DNA from: Marmoricola sp. OAE513
GTDB taxonomy: Bacteria; Actinomycetota; Actinomycetes; Propionibacteriales; Nocardioidaceae
Direction: 5' to 3'
DNA: 64,000 nucleotides
Assembly: GCF_040546585.1 (NCBI RefSeq)
Contig: NZ_JBEPOC010000001.1
Coordinates: 2,046,001-2,110,000 of the forward strand
Shown in pieces: positions 12,097-19,235 of this stretch. Each line of letters begins with the position of its first letter. Position 1 is the stretch's first letter. Position numbers and translations under genes: made by a program. The notes beneath the pieces are model-generated. The model was not told where the DNA came from, made no database searches, and saw only the letters and a program-made list of their open reading frames with translations.

Positions 12097-12411
12097 TCAT
12101 CGTGTCCCCGTGCCTCGTCGCCCGCCCGACTCCACGACGTCGGGCTGGAGGGCCGCGGCGAACCGGTGTGCGGCGTGGCCGTCGCACCAGGACGACCACC
12201 CGGTGCCGTCCAGGCCGGCAGCGCGTTCCAGGAGCGGGGACCAAACCGACGTCGGGAACGCGTCTTGGACGAGCGCGGGCGCGGAACCCTCGGCAGCGGG
12301 CTGGAGTCGGACGAGGCCATCCGGGCGGCGACCTACTCCAAGAGGGAGGAGGACCGCCGCAGCAGGTTGGCACGCGGGCAGGACCGGGACGGGTGACCGG
12401 GGCGGGTGCAC
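12097..12411 (-). CDS. Possible small or remnant ORF upstream of the glycosyltransferase
   Basis: A 104-codon frame, GTG to TGA, that ends 10 bases before the glycosyltransferase start, which would suit an operon partner. The C-terminal half (FPTSVWSPLLERAAGLDG, WCDGHAAHRFAAAL) has the look of a real protein tail, vaguely like the end of other glycosyltransferases; the N-terminal 30 residues look non-coding. It may be the stump of a decayed glycosyltransferase or chance coding. This and the adjoining 33 bp fill the 358-bp gap between the glycosyltransferase and the XRE regulator. Confidence 0.3.
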   Translation of the reverse strand: MHPPRSPVPVLPACQPAAAVLLPLGVGRRPDGLVRLQPAAEGSAPALVQDAFPTSVWSPLLERAAGLDGTGWSSWCDGHAAHRFAAALQPDVVESGGRRGTGTR

Positions 12412-12444
12412 CCGGGGCGTCCGGTCCCGGGGTGGTGCGCGTTC

Positions 12445-13275
12445 TCAGGGAGCGCCCACCACCGACAGCAGCTGCAGCTTCTCGTAGGTCTCACTGCCCG
12501 GCACCGCCGTGTAGACCAGCAGCAGGTGCGCCTGCTCGGGGTCCTGCAAGGTCTGGCAGCTCAGCTCGAGAACACCCAGCAGCGGGTGCTGGAAACGTTT
12601 CACCTCTCTCGGTCGGATGCCGACCTCGTGGAGCTGCCACAGGGCCTCGAACTCGGCGCTCTCCTTCCGCAGGCGGGCGGCGAAGTCGGCTGCCCGGGAG
12701 CCGGGTCCCCGCCGGGTGGCGAGCTCGCGCAGGCCGGAGGCGAACATCCGGGAGAGGAACTCCCGCTCCTCGGGGACGTAGAGGTTCCGGGTCTCCGGTT
12801 GGGTGAACCAGCGGAAGCCGATGCTGCGGGCCGGCCCGCGGTGCACGGACAGGTCGCCGACGAGGGCGACGCCCATCGGGGTCTGCCGCAGGGTCTCGCC
12901 GAGCTCGGTGACGATCTCAGCGGGCGTGTCGCTCAGTCGGTCCAGGATCCGAAGCATCCCAGGGCTCACGTGCTCGCTGTCCGCCCCGCGGCTCGGTGGG
13001 TGGTGGCCGGCGAGCCGGAAGAGATGGTCACGCTCGTCCAGGCTCAGGTGCAGCCCCTGCGCGATGGACGCGATCATCTGCTGGGACGGCTGGGGTCCGC
13101 GCTCCTGCTCGAGGCGGGAGTAGTAGTCGGTGGACATGTGGCACAGCACCGCCACCTCCTCGCGCCGCAAGCCGCTGGTGCGCCGACGCTGCCCGCGGGG
13201 GAGACCCACGTCCTCGGGCTGCAGCGCTTCGCGTCGGCCGCGAAGGAAACCTGCCAGCTCTGCTCGGTCGACCAC
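12445..13275 (-). CDS. XRE-family regulator with MmyB-like ligand-binding domain
   Basis: 276 residues. N-terminal helix-turn-helix (LAGFLRGRREALQPEDVGLP..RRTSGLRREEVAVLCHMSTDYYSRLEQERG) and a C-terminal MmyB-like domain (about 100-270) with the family's WFTQPETRNLYVPEEREFLSRMFASGLRE. The GTG start at 13275 has GAAAGGAGG at 13280-13288. Proteins of this type in actinobacteria usually sit divergent from, and repress, an SDR or reductase gene, exactly as here (13426 on the plus strand). Ligand unknown; a fatty-acid-like ligand is known for MmyB relatives. Confidence 0.88.
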   Translation of the reverse strand: MVDRAELAGFLRGRREALQPEDVGLPRGQRRRTSGLRREEVAVLCHMSTDYYSRLEQERGPQPSQQMIASIAQGLHLSLDERDHLFRLAGHHPPSRGADSEHVSPGMLRILDRLSDTPAEIVTELGETLRQTPMGVALVGDLSVHRGPARSIGFRWFTQPETRNLYVPEEREFLSRMFASGLRELATRRGPGSRAADFAARLRKESAEFEALWQLHEVGIRPREVKRFQHPLLGVLELSCQTLQDPEQAHLLLVYTAVPGSETYEKLQLLSVVGAP

Positions 13276-13323
13276 CGCGCCTCCTTTCGTGAGGACCCCA
13301 CCCTCGCAGGCCCCGGCGCTGCC

Positions 13324-13367
13324 ATCCAGGGACCGCCGATCCCTGGATCGACCGACCGTGGATCGGC
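13324..13367. promoter_or_regulatory. Nested inverted repeats between XRE regulator and SDR (candidate operator)
   Basis: Two overlapping perfect inverted repeats lie mid-way in the 150-bp divergent spacer: ATCCAGGGA (13324-13332) with TCCCTGGAT (13340-13348), 7-nt spacer; and GCCGATCC (13335-13342) with GGATCGGC (13360-13367), 17-nt spacer. TGGATCG also recurs directly at 13344 and 13359. Likely binding region of the XRE regulator for its own and the SDR promoter. Confidence 0.45.
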
Positions 13368-13425
13368 ATCTGTTCCTCTGCGCAGACTCGTCGTGCAACC
13401 ACGAACCGACGGCAAGGAGCCTGAC

Positions 13426-14466
13426 ATGAAGATCCCCGAGCTCACCGGCAAGCGCACGGTCATCACCGGAGCCAGCGACGGGATGGGACTCGTGATGGCG
13501 ACGCACCTCGCCGGCGCGGGTGCCGAGGTGATCCTGCCGGTGCGCAACCGCACCAAGGGCGCCGCCGCCGTCGCTGCCATCCGCCGCGTGCACCCCGACG
13601 CGACTGTCTCTCTCCGCGACCTCGACCTCTCCTCGCTCACGTCGGTCGCTGAGCTGGGCAAGACCCTGAACGACGAGGGCGAGCCGATCCACGTGCTGCT
13701 CAACAACGCAGGGCTGATGACGCCGCCCGAGCGTCAGACGAGCGTCGACGGGTTCGAGGTGCAGCTCGCGACCAACCACGTCGGCCACTTCGCGCTCGTC
13801 GCGCACCTGCTTCCGAGCCTGCGTGCGGGCAACGCGCGCGTCACCTCCCAGCTCAGCGTGGCCGCTGCCCGCGGGGAGATCCGGTGGGACGACCTGTCCT
13901 GGAGCCGCGAGTACGACGGCATGAAGGCCTACCGCCAGTCCAAGATCGCGCTGGGCCTGTTCGGCCTCGAGCTGCACCGGCGCAGCCTGGCCGAGGGCTG
14001 GGGCATCACCAGCAACATCGCGCACCCGGGTGTTGCGCCGACGAACCTGCTGGCTGCTCGGCCGGAGCTCGGCCGCTCCCGCGACACCGGCGCACGCCGC
14101 GTCGTCCGCCTGATGTCGAAGCTCGGGGTGGTGGGGACCGTGGAGTCGGCAGGCATGGCCGCCCTGTACGCCGCCACCTCCCCGGAGGCCGTGGGCGGTC
14201 GGTTCTACGGCCCCTCCGGCCTGGGGAACCTCGGCCGGGAAGCCGGCGGAGCAGAAGCTGTACAAGCCGCTCGAGGACCAGGACGCCGCGAAGCGGATGT
14301 GGGTGGCCTCGGAGCAGCTGAGCGGTGTCAGCTTCAGCAACTGATCCCCGACGTGCGCGCTGTCCGATGTCCGATTCACCCGATTCGGGCATATGGAGAC
14401 GTCGTCGCGCTTACGCTCGACGCTCACCGACCATCAGGGTCACAGATGCTCAGGAGGAGCACTTGA
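13426..14466 (+). CDS. SDR-family oxidoreductase with an apparent frameshift near its 3' end
   Basis: Short-chain dehydrogenase: cofactor motif TGASDGMGL, NNAG, and the YxxxK pair in AYRQSKIALG. Strong AAGGAG at 13414-13419 before the ATG. In the read frame, protein-like sequence stops after FYGPSGLGNLG (about 14235); from there the +1 frame continues with GKPAEQKLYKPLEDQ..., KRMWVASEQLSGVSFSN and a TGA at 14342-14344, which is how this SDR subfamily normally ends. One extra base in the run at 14234-14240 (ggccggga) explains it. As sequenced, the frame runs on to a TGA at 14464-14466 with a different tail. Real mutation or sequencing error cannot be told apart here. Divergent from the XRE regulator. 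Confidence 0.8.
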   Translation: MKIPELTGKRTVITGASDGMGLVMATHLAGAGAEVILPVRNRTKGAAAVAAIRRVHPDATVSLRDLDLSSLTSVAELGKTLNDEGEPIHVLLNNAGLMTPPERQTSVDGFEVQLATNHVGHFALVAHLLPSLRAGNARVTSQLSVAAARGEIRWDDLSWSREYDGMKAYRQSKIALGLFGLELHRRSLAEGWGITSNIAHPGVAPTNLLAARPELGRSRDTGARRVVRLMSKLGVVGTVESAGMAALYAATSPEAVGGRFYGPSGLGNLGREAGGAEAVQAARGPGRREADVGGLGAAERCQLQQLIPDVRAVRCPIHPIRAYGDVVALTLDAHRPSGSQMLRRST

Positions 14467-14900
14467 AGAACCTCACCACGGCGATCGTCGGATCGGCTGC
14501 AGTCCTGGCCGTCCTCGCACCGACCGCCGCCACGGCTTCCAGCACGCACGCCGACGCCGCGAAGGCGAAGAAGAAGCACTTCACCGTCGTCCAGAAGTTC
14601 GAGAAGGCCAAGCTCGGCGTGTGCAAGGTCGACAAGGGCGACGCGTGGAAGGTCTACGGACGCCTCGACACCCGCAAGGTCGCGAGCGGCAAGCACATGG
14701 GCTCGCTGTTCGTCATCCAGGCCGGTAAGGACATGCCGACCGACACCTGGCGCTCCGCGATGATCGCGAAGGGTAAGTACTCCAAGGTCGGCGCGGTCAA
14801 GGTCCCCAAGACCGGCGGCTACTCGCTCCAGGGCGGCGTCGGAGGGATGAACGCCGGCAACGGCGGGCCGATCAAGATCTCCAAGATCCGAAAGTGCTGA
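14463..14900 (+). CDS. Small secreted protein of unknown function
   Basis: 145 residues from a TTG at 14463 directly behind a strong AGGAGGAG (14452-14459); ATG starts further upstream lack such a site. A signal peptide (LTTAIVGSAAVLAVLAPTAATA) is followed by a lysine-rich mature domain with two cysteines (KLGVCKVDKGD..., terminal IRKC) that could form a disulfide. I do not recognise the family. The frameshifted SDR frame ends on the TTGA overlapping this start. A large hairpin follows the stop. Confidence 0.7.
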   Translation: MKNLTTAIVGSAAVLAVLAPTAATASSTHADAAKAKKKHFTVVQKFEKAKLGVCKVDKGDAWKVYGRLDTRKVASGKHMGSLFVIQAGKDMPTDTWRSAMIAKGKYSKVGAVKVPKTGGYSLQGGVGGMNAGNGGPIKISKIRKC

Positions 14901-14918
14901 TCGAGCGCTGAGAAGTAC

Positions 14919-14957
14919 CGGCCGTACGCCCGGACGCGATGTCCGGGCGTACGGCCG
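14919..14957. terminator. Hairpin between convergent genes (bidirectional terminator)
   Basis: Perfect 17-bp stem, 14919-14935 with 14941-14957, 5-nt loop (GCGAT). It lies between the stop of the secreted-protein gene (14900) and that of the anti-sigma gene (14988), with no clear T-tract, as is common for actinobacterial terminators. Confidence 0.75.
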
Positions 14958-14987
14958 ATCTGGTTCTCCGATCTGGTTGTCCCCAGG

Positions 14988-15773
14988 TCAGCCGACCTTT
15001 CGGATGGTCCCGTCGGTCAGGTGCACGGTGTACGTCCAGGTCTCGGCGGGGTTCTCCGAGCTCTGCTCCTCCGACGGCCACCACGCGGCGTACCGGCCGT
15101 CGGTCACCGAGGCCTCGATCTCGAGTCCCGACGACGTGTGCACCGTGACGCCGGTGACGTCCGCGCCGACGTAGCCCTCGACCGAGACGAACCAGCCCTC
15201 GTCGGTGCTTCCCTGGATGCTGCCGGTCTCCTCGATCCCGTCCGCCTCGACGGACGGGGGCGCCGGCCTGTCGGTGTCGTGGCTGCCGAAGAACTGGCTG
15301 CGATCAGCCGGATCCTTGCCGATGAGGTCCTGCGGCATCAGGCACACCGTCTCGGTGGTCGCACCGTTGAGGACGACGTAGGTCCACCCACCGCGTCGCT
15401 CGGCCACGGCGACACGTTCTCCGCGGTTCGGCAGGTCCTGGACCGACCGGCAGGTGGCGGCGGCTTCGGCCGCCTCGGAGGCGTCGAGCGTCGTGGGTGT
15501 CTTCGTCCAGGAACCGTAGGCGGTACCTCCGCTGAGGAGCACTGGGGCGGCGATCCCGGCAGCGCCGGCGAGCGCTCCTGCTACGAGCAGGTGGGCACGG
15601 CGCCGTCGAGGACGAGCCGGTTCGGACGCGACCGGCTGGTCGTGCGGCGTCGCCACGATCCGGGTGAAGGTCTCCTCGGCCCTCAGGCGCTCCTCGCTGG
15701 AGAGCTGGGCCGTGGCCGCGGGGTCGAGACTGCGCAGCGCTGCGGTAACCGCTTCGGTGTCGTGCTTGCTCAT
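14988..15773 (-). CDS. Putative membrane-anchored anti-sigma factor
   Basis: 261 residues with a single membrane span (HLLVAGALAGAAGIAAPVLLSG, about 80-101) after an Arg-rich stretch. The N-terminal ~75 residues would be cytoplasmic and the C-terminal ~160 extracytoplasmic. No zinc-binding HxxxCxxC motif is seen. The ATG overlaps the TGA of the sigma gene (ATGA at 15770-15773), the usual arrangement for an ECF sigma and its anti-sigma. The role is inferred from context rather than from a recognised domain. Confidence 0.65.
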   Translation of the reverse strand: MSKHDTEAVTAALRSLDPAATAQLSSEERLRAEETFTRIVATPHDQPVASEPARPRRRRAHLLVAGALAGAAGIAAPVLLSGGTAYGSWTKTPTTLDASEAAEAAATCRSVQDLPNRGERVAVAERRGGWTYVVLNGATTETVCLMPQDLIGKDPADRSQFFGSHDTDRPAPPSVEADGIEETGSIQGSTDEGWFVSVEGYVGADVTGVTVHTSSGLEIEASVTDGRYAAWWPSEEQSSENPAETWTYTVHLTDGTIRKVG

Positions 15774-16339
15774 GGAAGGGTCCTCTCGGAGGCGGGATTG
15801 CCGGGGGCGGAAGAGCTGGAGGTGGTCGTCCCGACGTGCCGTCGCAGAGCGCGGCGGGCGCGGGAGAGTCGGATCCGGAAAGCCGTGGCCGAGATGCCGA
15901 GCACGGCCCCCGCTTCGGGCGCGCTGAGTCCGTCCAGGGCGGAGAGCGCGATCGCTTCCTGCTCCTTCGCGCTCAGCGCGGGCCAGGCCGCGGCGATGTC
16001 GCTCCGGAACGCGACCAGGTCCGGGTGGTCGCCGTGGGCGTCGTCGTACCGGAGCTCGGCGAGGCGTACCGCGACGGCATCGTGCCTGTCCTCACGACGC
16101 CGCGTGTTCTGGAGCGTCTTGCGGGCGACGCCGAAGAGCCAGGCACGGGCGTCCGAGATCTGGTCGGGCACGTCGTCCAGCCGACGCCACGCGACGAGCA
16201 TGACGTCACCGACGACATCTTCCGCGTGCGTCGGGTGCACCCGTCTGCGCACGAAGCGGAGGAGGTCGGCGTACGACGCGCCGTACAGCGCCCGGAAGCG
16301 CTGCTCGCGCTCCGACGGGGACAAGGTCATCGAGTTCAT
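15770..16339 (-). CDS. ECF-type RNA polymerase sigma factor
   Basis: 189 residues. Region 2 (FRALYGASYADLLRFVRRRV..AEDVVGDVMLVAWRRLDDVP...WLFGVARKTLQNTRRRE) and region 4 (LSAKEQEAIALSALDGLSAPEAGAVLGISATAFRIRLSRARRALRRHV) are both complete. Chosen start is the ATG at 16337-16339 after GGAGAGGG (16341-16348); ATG at 16330 is the alternative, and the longer frame would read through its own promoter region. Coupled to the downstream membrane protein. A candidate autoregulated promoter lies at 16400-16427. Confidence 0.9.
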   Translation of the reverse strand: MNSMTLSPSEREQRFRALYGASYADLLRFVRRRVHPTHAEDVVGDVMLVAWRRLDDVPDQISDARAWLFGVARKTLQNTRRREDRHDAVAVRLAELRYDDAHGDHPDLVAFRSDIAAAWPALSAKEQEAIALSALDGLSAPEAGAVLGISATAFRIRLSRARRALRRHVGTTTSSSSAPGNPASERTLP

Positions 16340-16399
16340 ACCCTCTCCATGTCGGGACCACGCGAAGTGTTTCACCCGAGCTTTCCCGTCCCCTACGGC

Positions 16400-16427
16400 G
16401 ACGTACGCGAGCCCGCGCATGGTTCTC
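16400..16427 (-). promoter_or_regulatory. Candidate ECF-type promoter of the sigma/anti-sigma operon
   Basis: On the minus strand, GAGAACC (16427-16421) is followed after 17 nt by CGTC (16403-16400), the AAC / CGTC layout typical of ECF-dependent promoters. It would give a leader of roughly 50 nt before the sigma start at 16339. The match is short and untested. Confidence 0.35.
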
Positions 16428-16599
16428 ACCGCCGAGGGTAAGAAGCCGTCGCCGGCGTTCAGAACCAGCGTCGCTCCTCCTCCTCACCGGAGTGCAGATG
16501 ACCCGCGACAGCGACGCCGACGACCTGACCACGACACGGAGCGACGCGCCCGCGCCGTCCACTCGGCAGATGCCTCCCGACTACTACCTCGGCTGAAGG

Positions 16600-17274
16600 T
16601 CAGCTCTCGGCGACGGAGCGTCCTGAGCGCAGCCGCGCCACGGCGTACGCCGGTTCCCGCAGCGAGCGCACCCAGCCGTACTGCGCGAGTCCCTGAGGCA
16701 CGTGCAGGACCGGGTCGAAGGTGATCGTGTCCCCCGACGTGAGCACGTCGCCGACCTCGAGGCGGGCGAACGCGTGCCACGGACCGTTCGACCTGGCCCA
16801 GGTCAACGTGAAGTCCTCGCCCTGCGGTTCGGCTCCGAGGTACAGCGGTCCGGTCGGAGCCCGGTAGGGCAGCAACGTCGTGAGCGTGTGCGCCGACGCC
16901 CGCCGGGTCGGAAGCAGCACGTGCCGGGTCACCGTGCCGGTGCCTGTCCCGGCGAGCAGGACGTCTGCACGCGCGGCTCCGTTCCCGGTGGCCAGGGCCA
17001 GGCCGTGGATGTCGGGCCAGCCCTGCGGAAGGCCGACGCCGCCCGAGAGGCGCACCACAGCCTCATCCTCCCCGACCTCGTCGATCCAGGCGACGCCCGA
17101 AGGCGTCCCGCCCCGGGGGGAGCCACGTCGGACGAGCCGAGCCGCGTGCAGTTGCCCATGCGGATGGAACGGTTTGATCCTGCCGGTGGCGGCGCCGAGG
17201 ACGGCCACCGCACCTGACAGGACGCTGCCGCCGGCGGCAGCCAGGCCGTCACGGGCTCGGTTCACGCTGGTCAC
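16600..17274 (-). CDS. Conserved hypothetical protein, weakly catalase-like
   Basis: 224 residues, soluble after a short hydrophobic N-terminus. The order 'KPFHPHGQLHAARLVRRG' then 'GLPQGWPDIHGLALAT' is faintly reminiscent of the haem-binding half of catalases, but the length is less than half and a proximal-Tyr motif is not evident, so I do not call it one. Related actinobacterial proteins carry only vague annotations. The ATG start is at 17274. It is preceded by 86 bp divergent from the DUF2200 gene. The 260 bp between its stop and the sigma start holds only the promoter candidate described there. Confidence 0.6.
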   Translation of the reverse strand: MTSVNRARDGLAAAGGSVLSGAVAVLGAATGRIKPFHPHGQLHAARLVRRGSPRGGTPSGVAWIDEVGEDEAVVRLSGGVGLPQGWPDIHGLALATGNGAARADVLLAGTGTGTVTRHVLLPTRRASAHTLTTLLPYRAPTGPLYLGAEPQGEDFTLTWARSNGPWHAFARLEVGDVLTSGDTITFDPVLHVPQGLAQYGWVRSLREPAYAVARLRSGRSVAES

Positions 17275-17360
17275 CCTGATCGCCTCCCTGGGCGCGGTAG
17301 AACCCCGGCTTGGTCCGACCTCGACCGGGCCTCAGGTACCCGGCCCGGCGACCGGCAATC

Positions 17361-17720
17361 ATGGCCTACGCTGACGGCGTGCACCGGATCTTCTCCACGA
17401 GCGTCGCCTCGGTCTACCCGCACTACGTGGCCAAGGTCGAGAAGAAGGGCCGCACGAAGGCTGAGCTCGACCAGGTGATCACCTGGCTCACCGGCTTCGA
17501 CCAGGAGGCGCTCGATCAGCACCTCGACGCAGGGACCACCTTCGAGGAGTTCTTCGACGCCGCGACGCTCAACCCGAACGTCGCGCTGATCGCCGGCACC
17601 GTCTGCGGGATCCGCGTCGAGGACGTCGAGGACCCGTTGATGCAGAAGATCCGGTACCTCGACAAGCTCGTCGACGAGCTCGCGAAGGGCAAGGCGATGG
17701 AGAAGGTGCTGCGCGCCTAG
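17361..17720 (+). CDS. DUF2200 family protein
   Basis: 119 residues, the usual length of the family, with its hallmark N-terminus [40 protein letters not shown]. Small soluble helical protein; the family has no established function. ATG at 17361 chosen; a GTG at 17379 is possible. Monocistronic, facing the pepD/htrA-like gene, with a hairpin between the two stops. Confidence 0.82.
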   Translation: MAYADGVHRIFSTSVASVYPHYVAKVEKKGRTKAELDQVITWLTGFDQEALDQHLDAGTTFEEFFDAATLNPNVALIAGTVCGIRVEDVEDPLMQKIRYLDKLVDELAKGKAMEKVLRA

Positions 17721-17760
17721 AACGCACGGCGCCTGGAACGCCGAACGCCGGCCGTCCCGC

Positions 17761-17794
17761 CAGGACGCCCCCAGGGGGTGGGAGAGGCGTCCTG
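17761..17794. terminator. Hairpin between DUF2200 and the HtrA-like gene
   Basis: CAGGACGCC (17761-17769) pairs with GGCGTCCTG (17786-17794) across a 16-nt loop; the position between converging stops suggests a shared terminator. Confidence 0.55.
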
Positions 17795-17841
17795 ACATGA
17801 CGACCGGCGTGAGGTCGAACGTCCAGAAACGAACGACCGGG

Positions 17842-19191
17842 TCAGCTCTGCGCCGAGTCGGCGTCGGAGCCAAGCGTGGCGGTGATCTTCTGGGTCTTGC
17901 CGCCCCGCAGGACCGTCAGCTCGACGGCCTCGCCGGGTCGGTGCCCACGGATGGTGGCGATCAGCGACTCGGAGCCGTCGATCAGGTCGCTGTTGACCTT
18001 GGTGATCACGTCACCTGCCTTGAGGCCGGCCTTGTCGGCGGCGCCGTCCTTCTCGATGCTGCGGACCAGCGCGCCCTGGGCCAGCGTCGAGGACTCGACG
18101 TCGGAGACGGTGATCGCGAGCCGCGCGTGGGTCGGGTCCTCGCCCTTGATGATCTGGTTGACGACCGGCAGCACCTCGTCGATCGGGATCGAGAAGCCGA
18201 GACCGATCGAACCGCCCGAGCTCGACCCCGTCGAGTCGCCGGTGCGGATCGAGGAGTTGATGCCGACGACCTGGCCGCTCATGTCGACCAGCGGACCACC
18301 CGAGTTACCGGGGTTGATCGCCGCGTCGGTCTGGATCGCGGGGTAGGTGGTGCTGTCCGCGCCGGACGACTGCTGCTGTTCCTGTCCGAAGCCGAACGGG
18401 TTGCTCGGCGTCTGCTGCTCCTCGGTCTGCACCGACACGGGCCGGTTGAGCGCCGAGACGATGCCGGTGGTCACCGTGGCGTTCAACCCGTACGGCGACC
18501 CGACGGCCACGACCGCCTGGCCGACCTGCAGCGCGCTGGACTTCCCGATCTTGGCCGGAGTGAGGTCGGAGACGCCCTCGGCCTTGATGACCGCCATGTC
18601 GGTGACGGGGTCGGTGCCGAGAACCTTGGCCTTGACGGTCTTGCCGTCGTTGAAGTTCACGGTGATCGAGCCGCCGTCACCGGCGAGCGAGACCACGTGG
18701 TTGTTGGTGAGGATGGTGCCGTCCTCGTCCAGGACGACCCCTGAGCCGGATCCCGATCCGGACCGCGCGGTGACGTTGATCTTGACCACCGACGGGAGCA
18801 CCGAGGCGGCCACCTTCTCCACCGAGCCGGCCGGGAGGTTGGCCGCGTTCGTGGCCTTGACCGGGTCGGACGCCGAGGCGCCGACGTTGACCACCGGGTC
18901 GTCGCCCTGCCACGCGTTGTACCAGGCGGAGCCACCGACCCCGGCCGCTCCGCCGATCAGCAGAGCACCCGCCAGGACCGACGCCGCGATGCCTCCGGTA
19001 CGACGTGCGGGTGCGGTCGCAGTCGCGGTGGAGACGGGCTGTTGGTACGGCGGCAGCGGCTGGGTGAACTTGTCGAACAGGTTCGACGTGGTCTCAGCCG
19101 GGGGCGGTGGCGAGACGGACCAACCCGATCCGTCGGCGTTCCCAGCCGGGGAGTGGTTCTCGCTGCCTTCGGGGGTGTTCTGATCCGTCAT
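17842..19191 (-). CDS. pepD: HtrA/DegP-like serine protease with PDZ domain (PepD-like)
   Basis: 449 residues: cytoplasmic Pro/Gln-rich N-terminus, one membrane span (about 69-90), trypsin-like protease domain and a C-terminal PDZ domain (about 350-440). Catalytic triad visible: H165 (TNNHVV), D198 (DPVTDMAVIK) and S297 (NPGNSGGPLVD). Degrades or chaperones misfolded exported proteins at the outer face of the membrane. It follows a MprB-like kinase and MprA-like regulator by 44 bp, the same mprA-mprB-pepD order as in mycobacteria, where MprAB controls pepD. The symbol is assigned by this synteny. Confidence 0.9.
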   Translation of the reverse strand: MTDQNTPEGSENHSPAGNADGSGWSVSPPPPAETTSNLFDKFTQPLPPYQQPVSTATATAPARRTGGIAASVLAGALLIGGAAGVGGSAWYNAWQGDDPVVNVGASASDPVKATNAANLPAGSVEKVAASVLPSVVKINVTARSGSGSGSGVVLDEDGTILTNNHVVSLAGDGGSITVNFNDGKTVKAKVLGTDPVTDMAVIKAEGVSDLTPAKIGKSSALQVGQAVVAVGSPYGLNATVTTGIVSALNRPVSVQTEEQQTPSNPFGFGQEQQQSSGADSTTYPAIQTDAAINPGNSGGPLVDMSGQVVGINSSIRTGDSTGSSSGGSIGLGFSIPIDEVLPVVNQIIKGEDPTHARLAITVSDVESSTLAQGALVRSIEKDGAADKAGLKAGDVITKVNSDLIDGSESLIATIRGHRPGEAVELTVLRGGKTQKITATLGSDADSAQS

Positions 19192-19235
19192 GCCTCGATC
19201 GTGCCCAGCGATCCTGAGAGCACGCTTTGAGGTCC

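Noticed and set aside
16600-17274. Catalase
   Set aside because: Too short, and no haem-proximal Tyr motif; only a faint similarity in two phrases.
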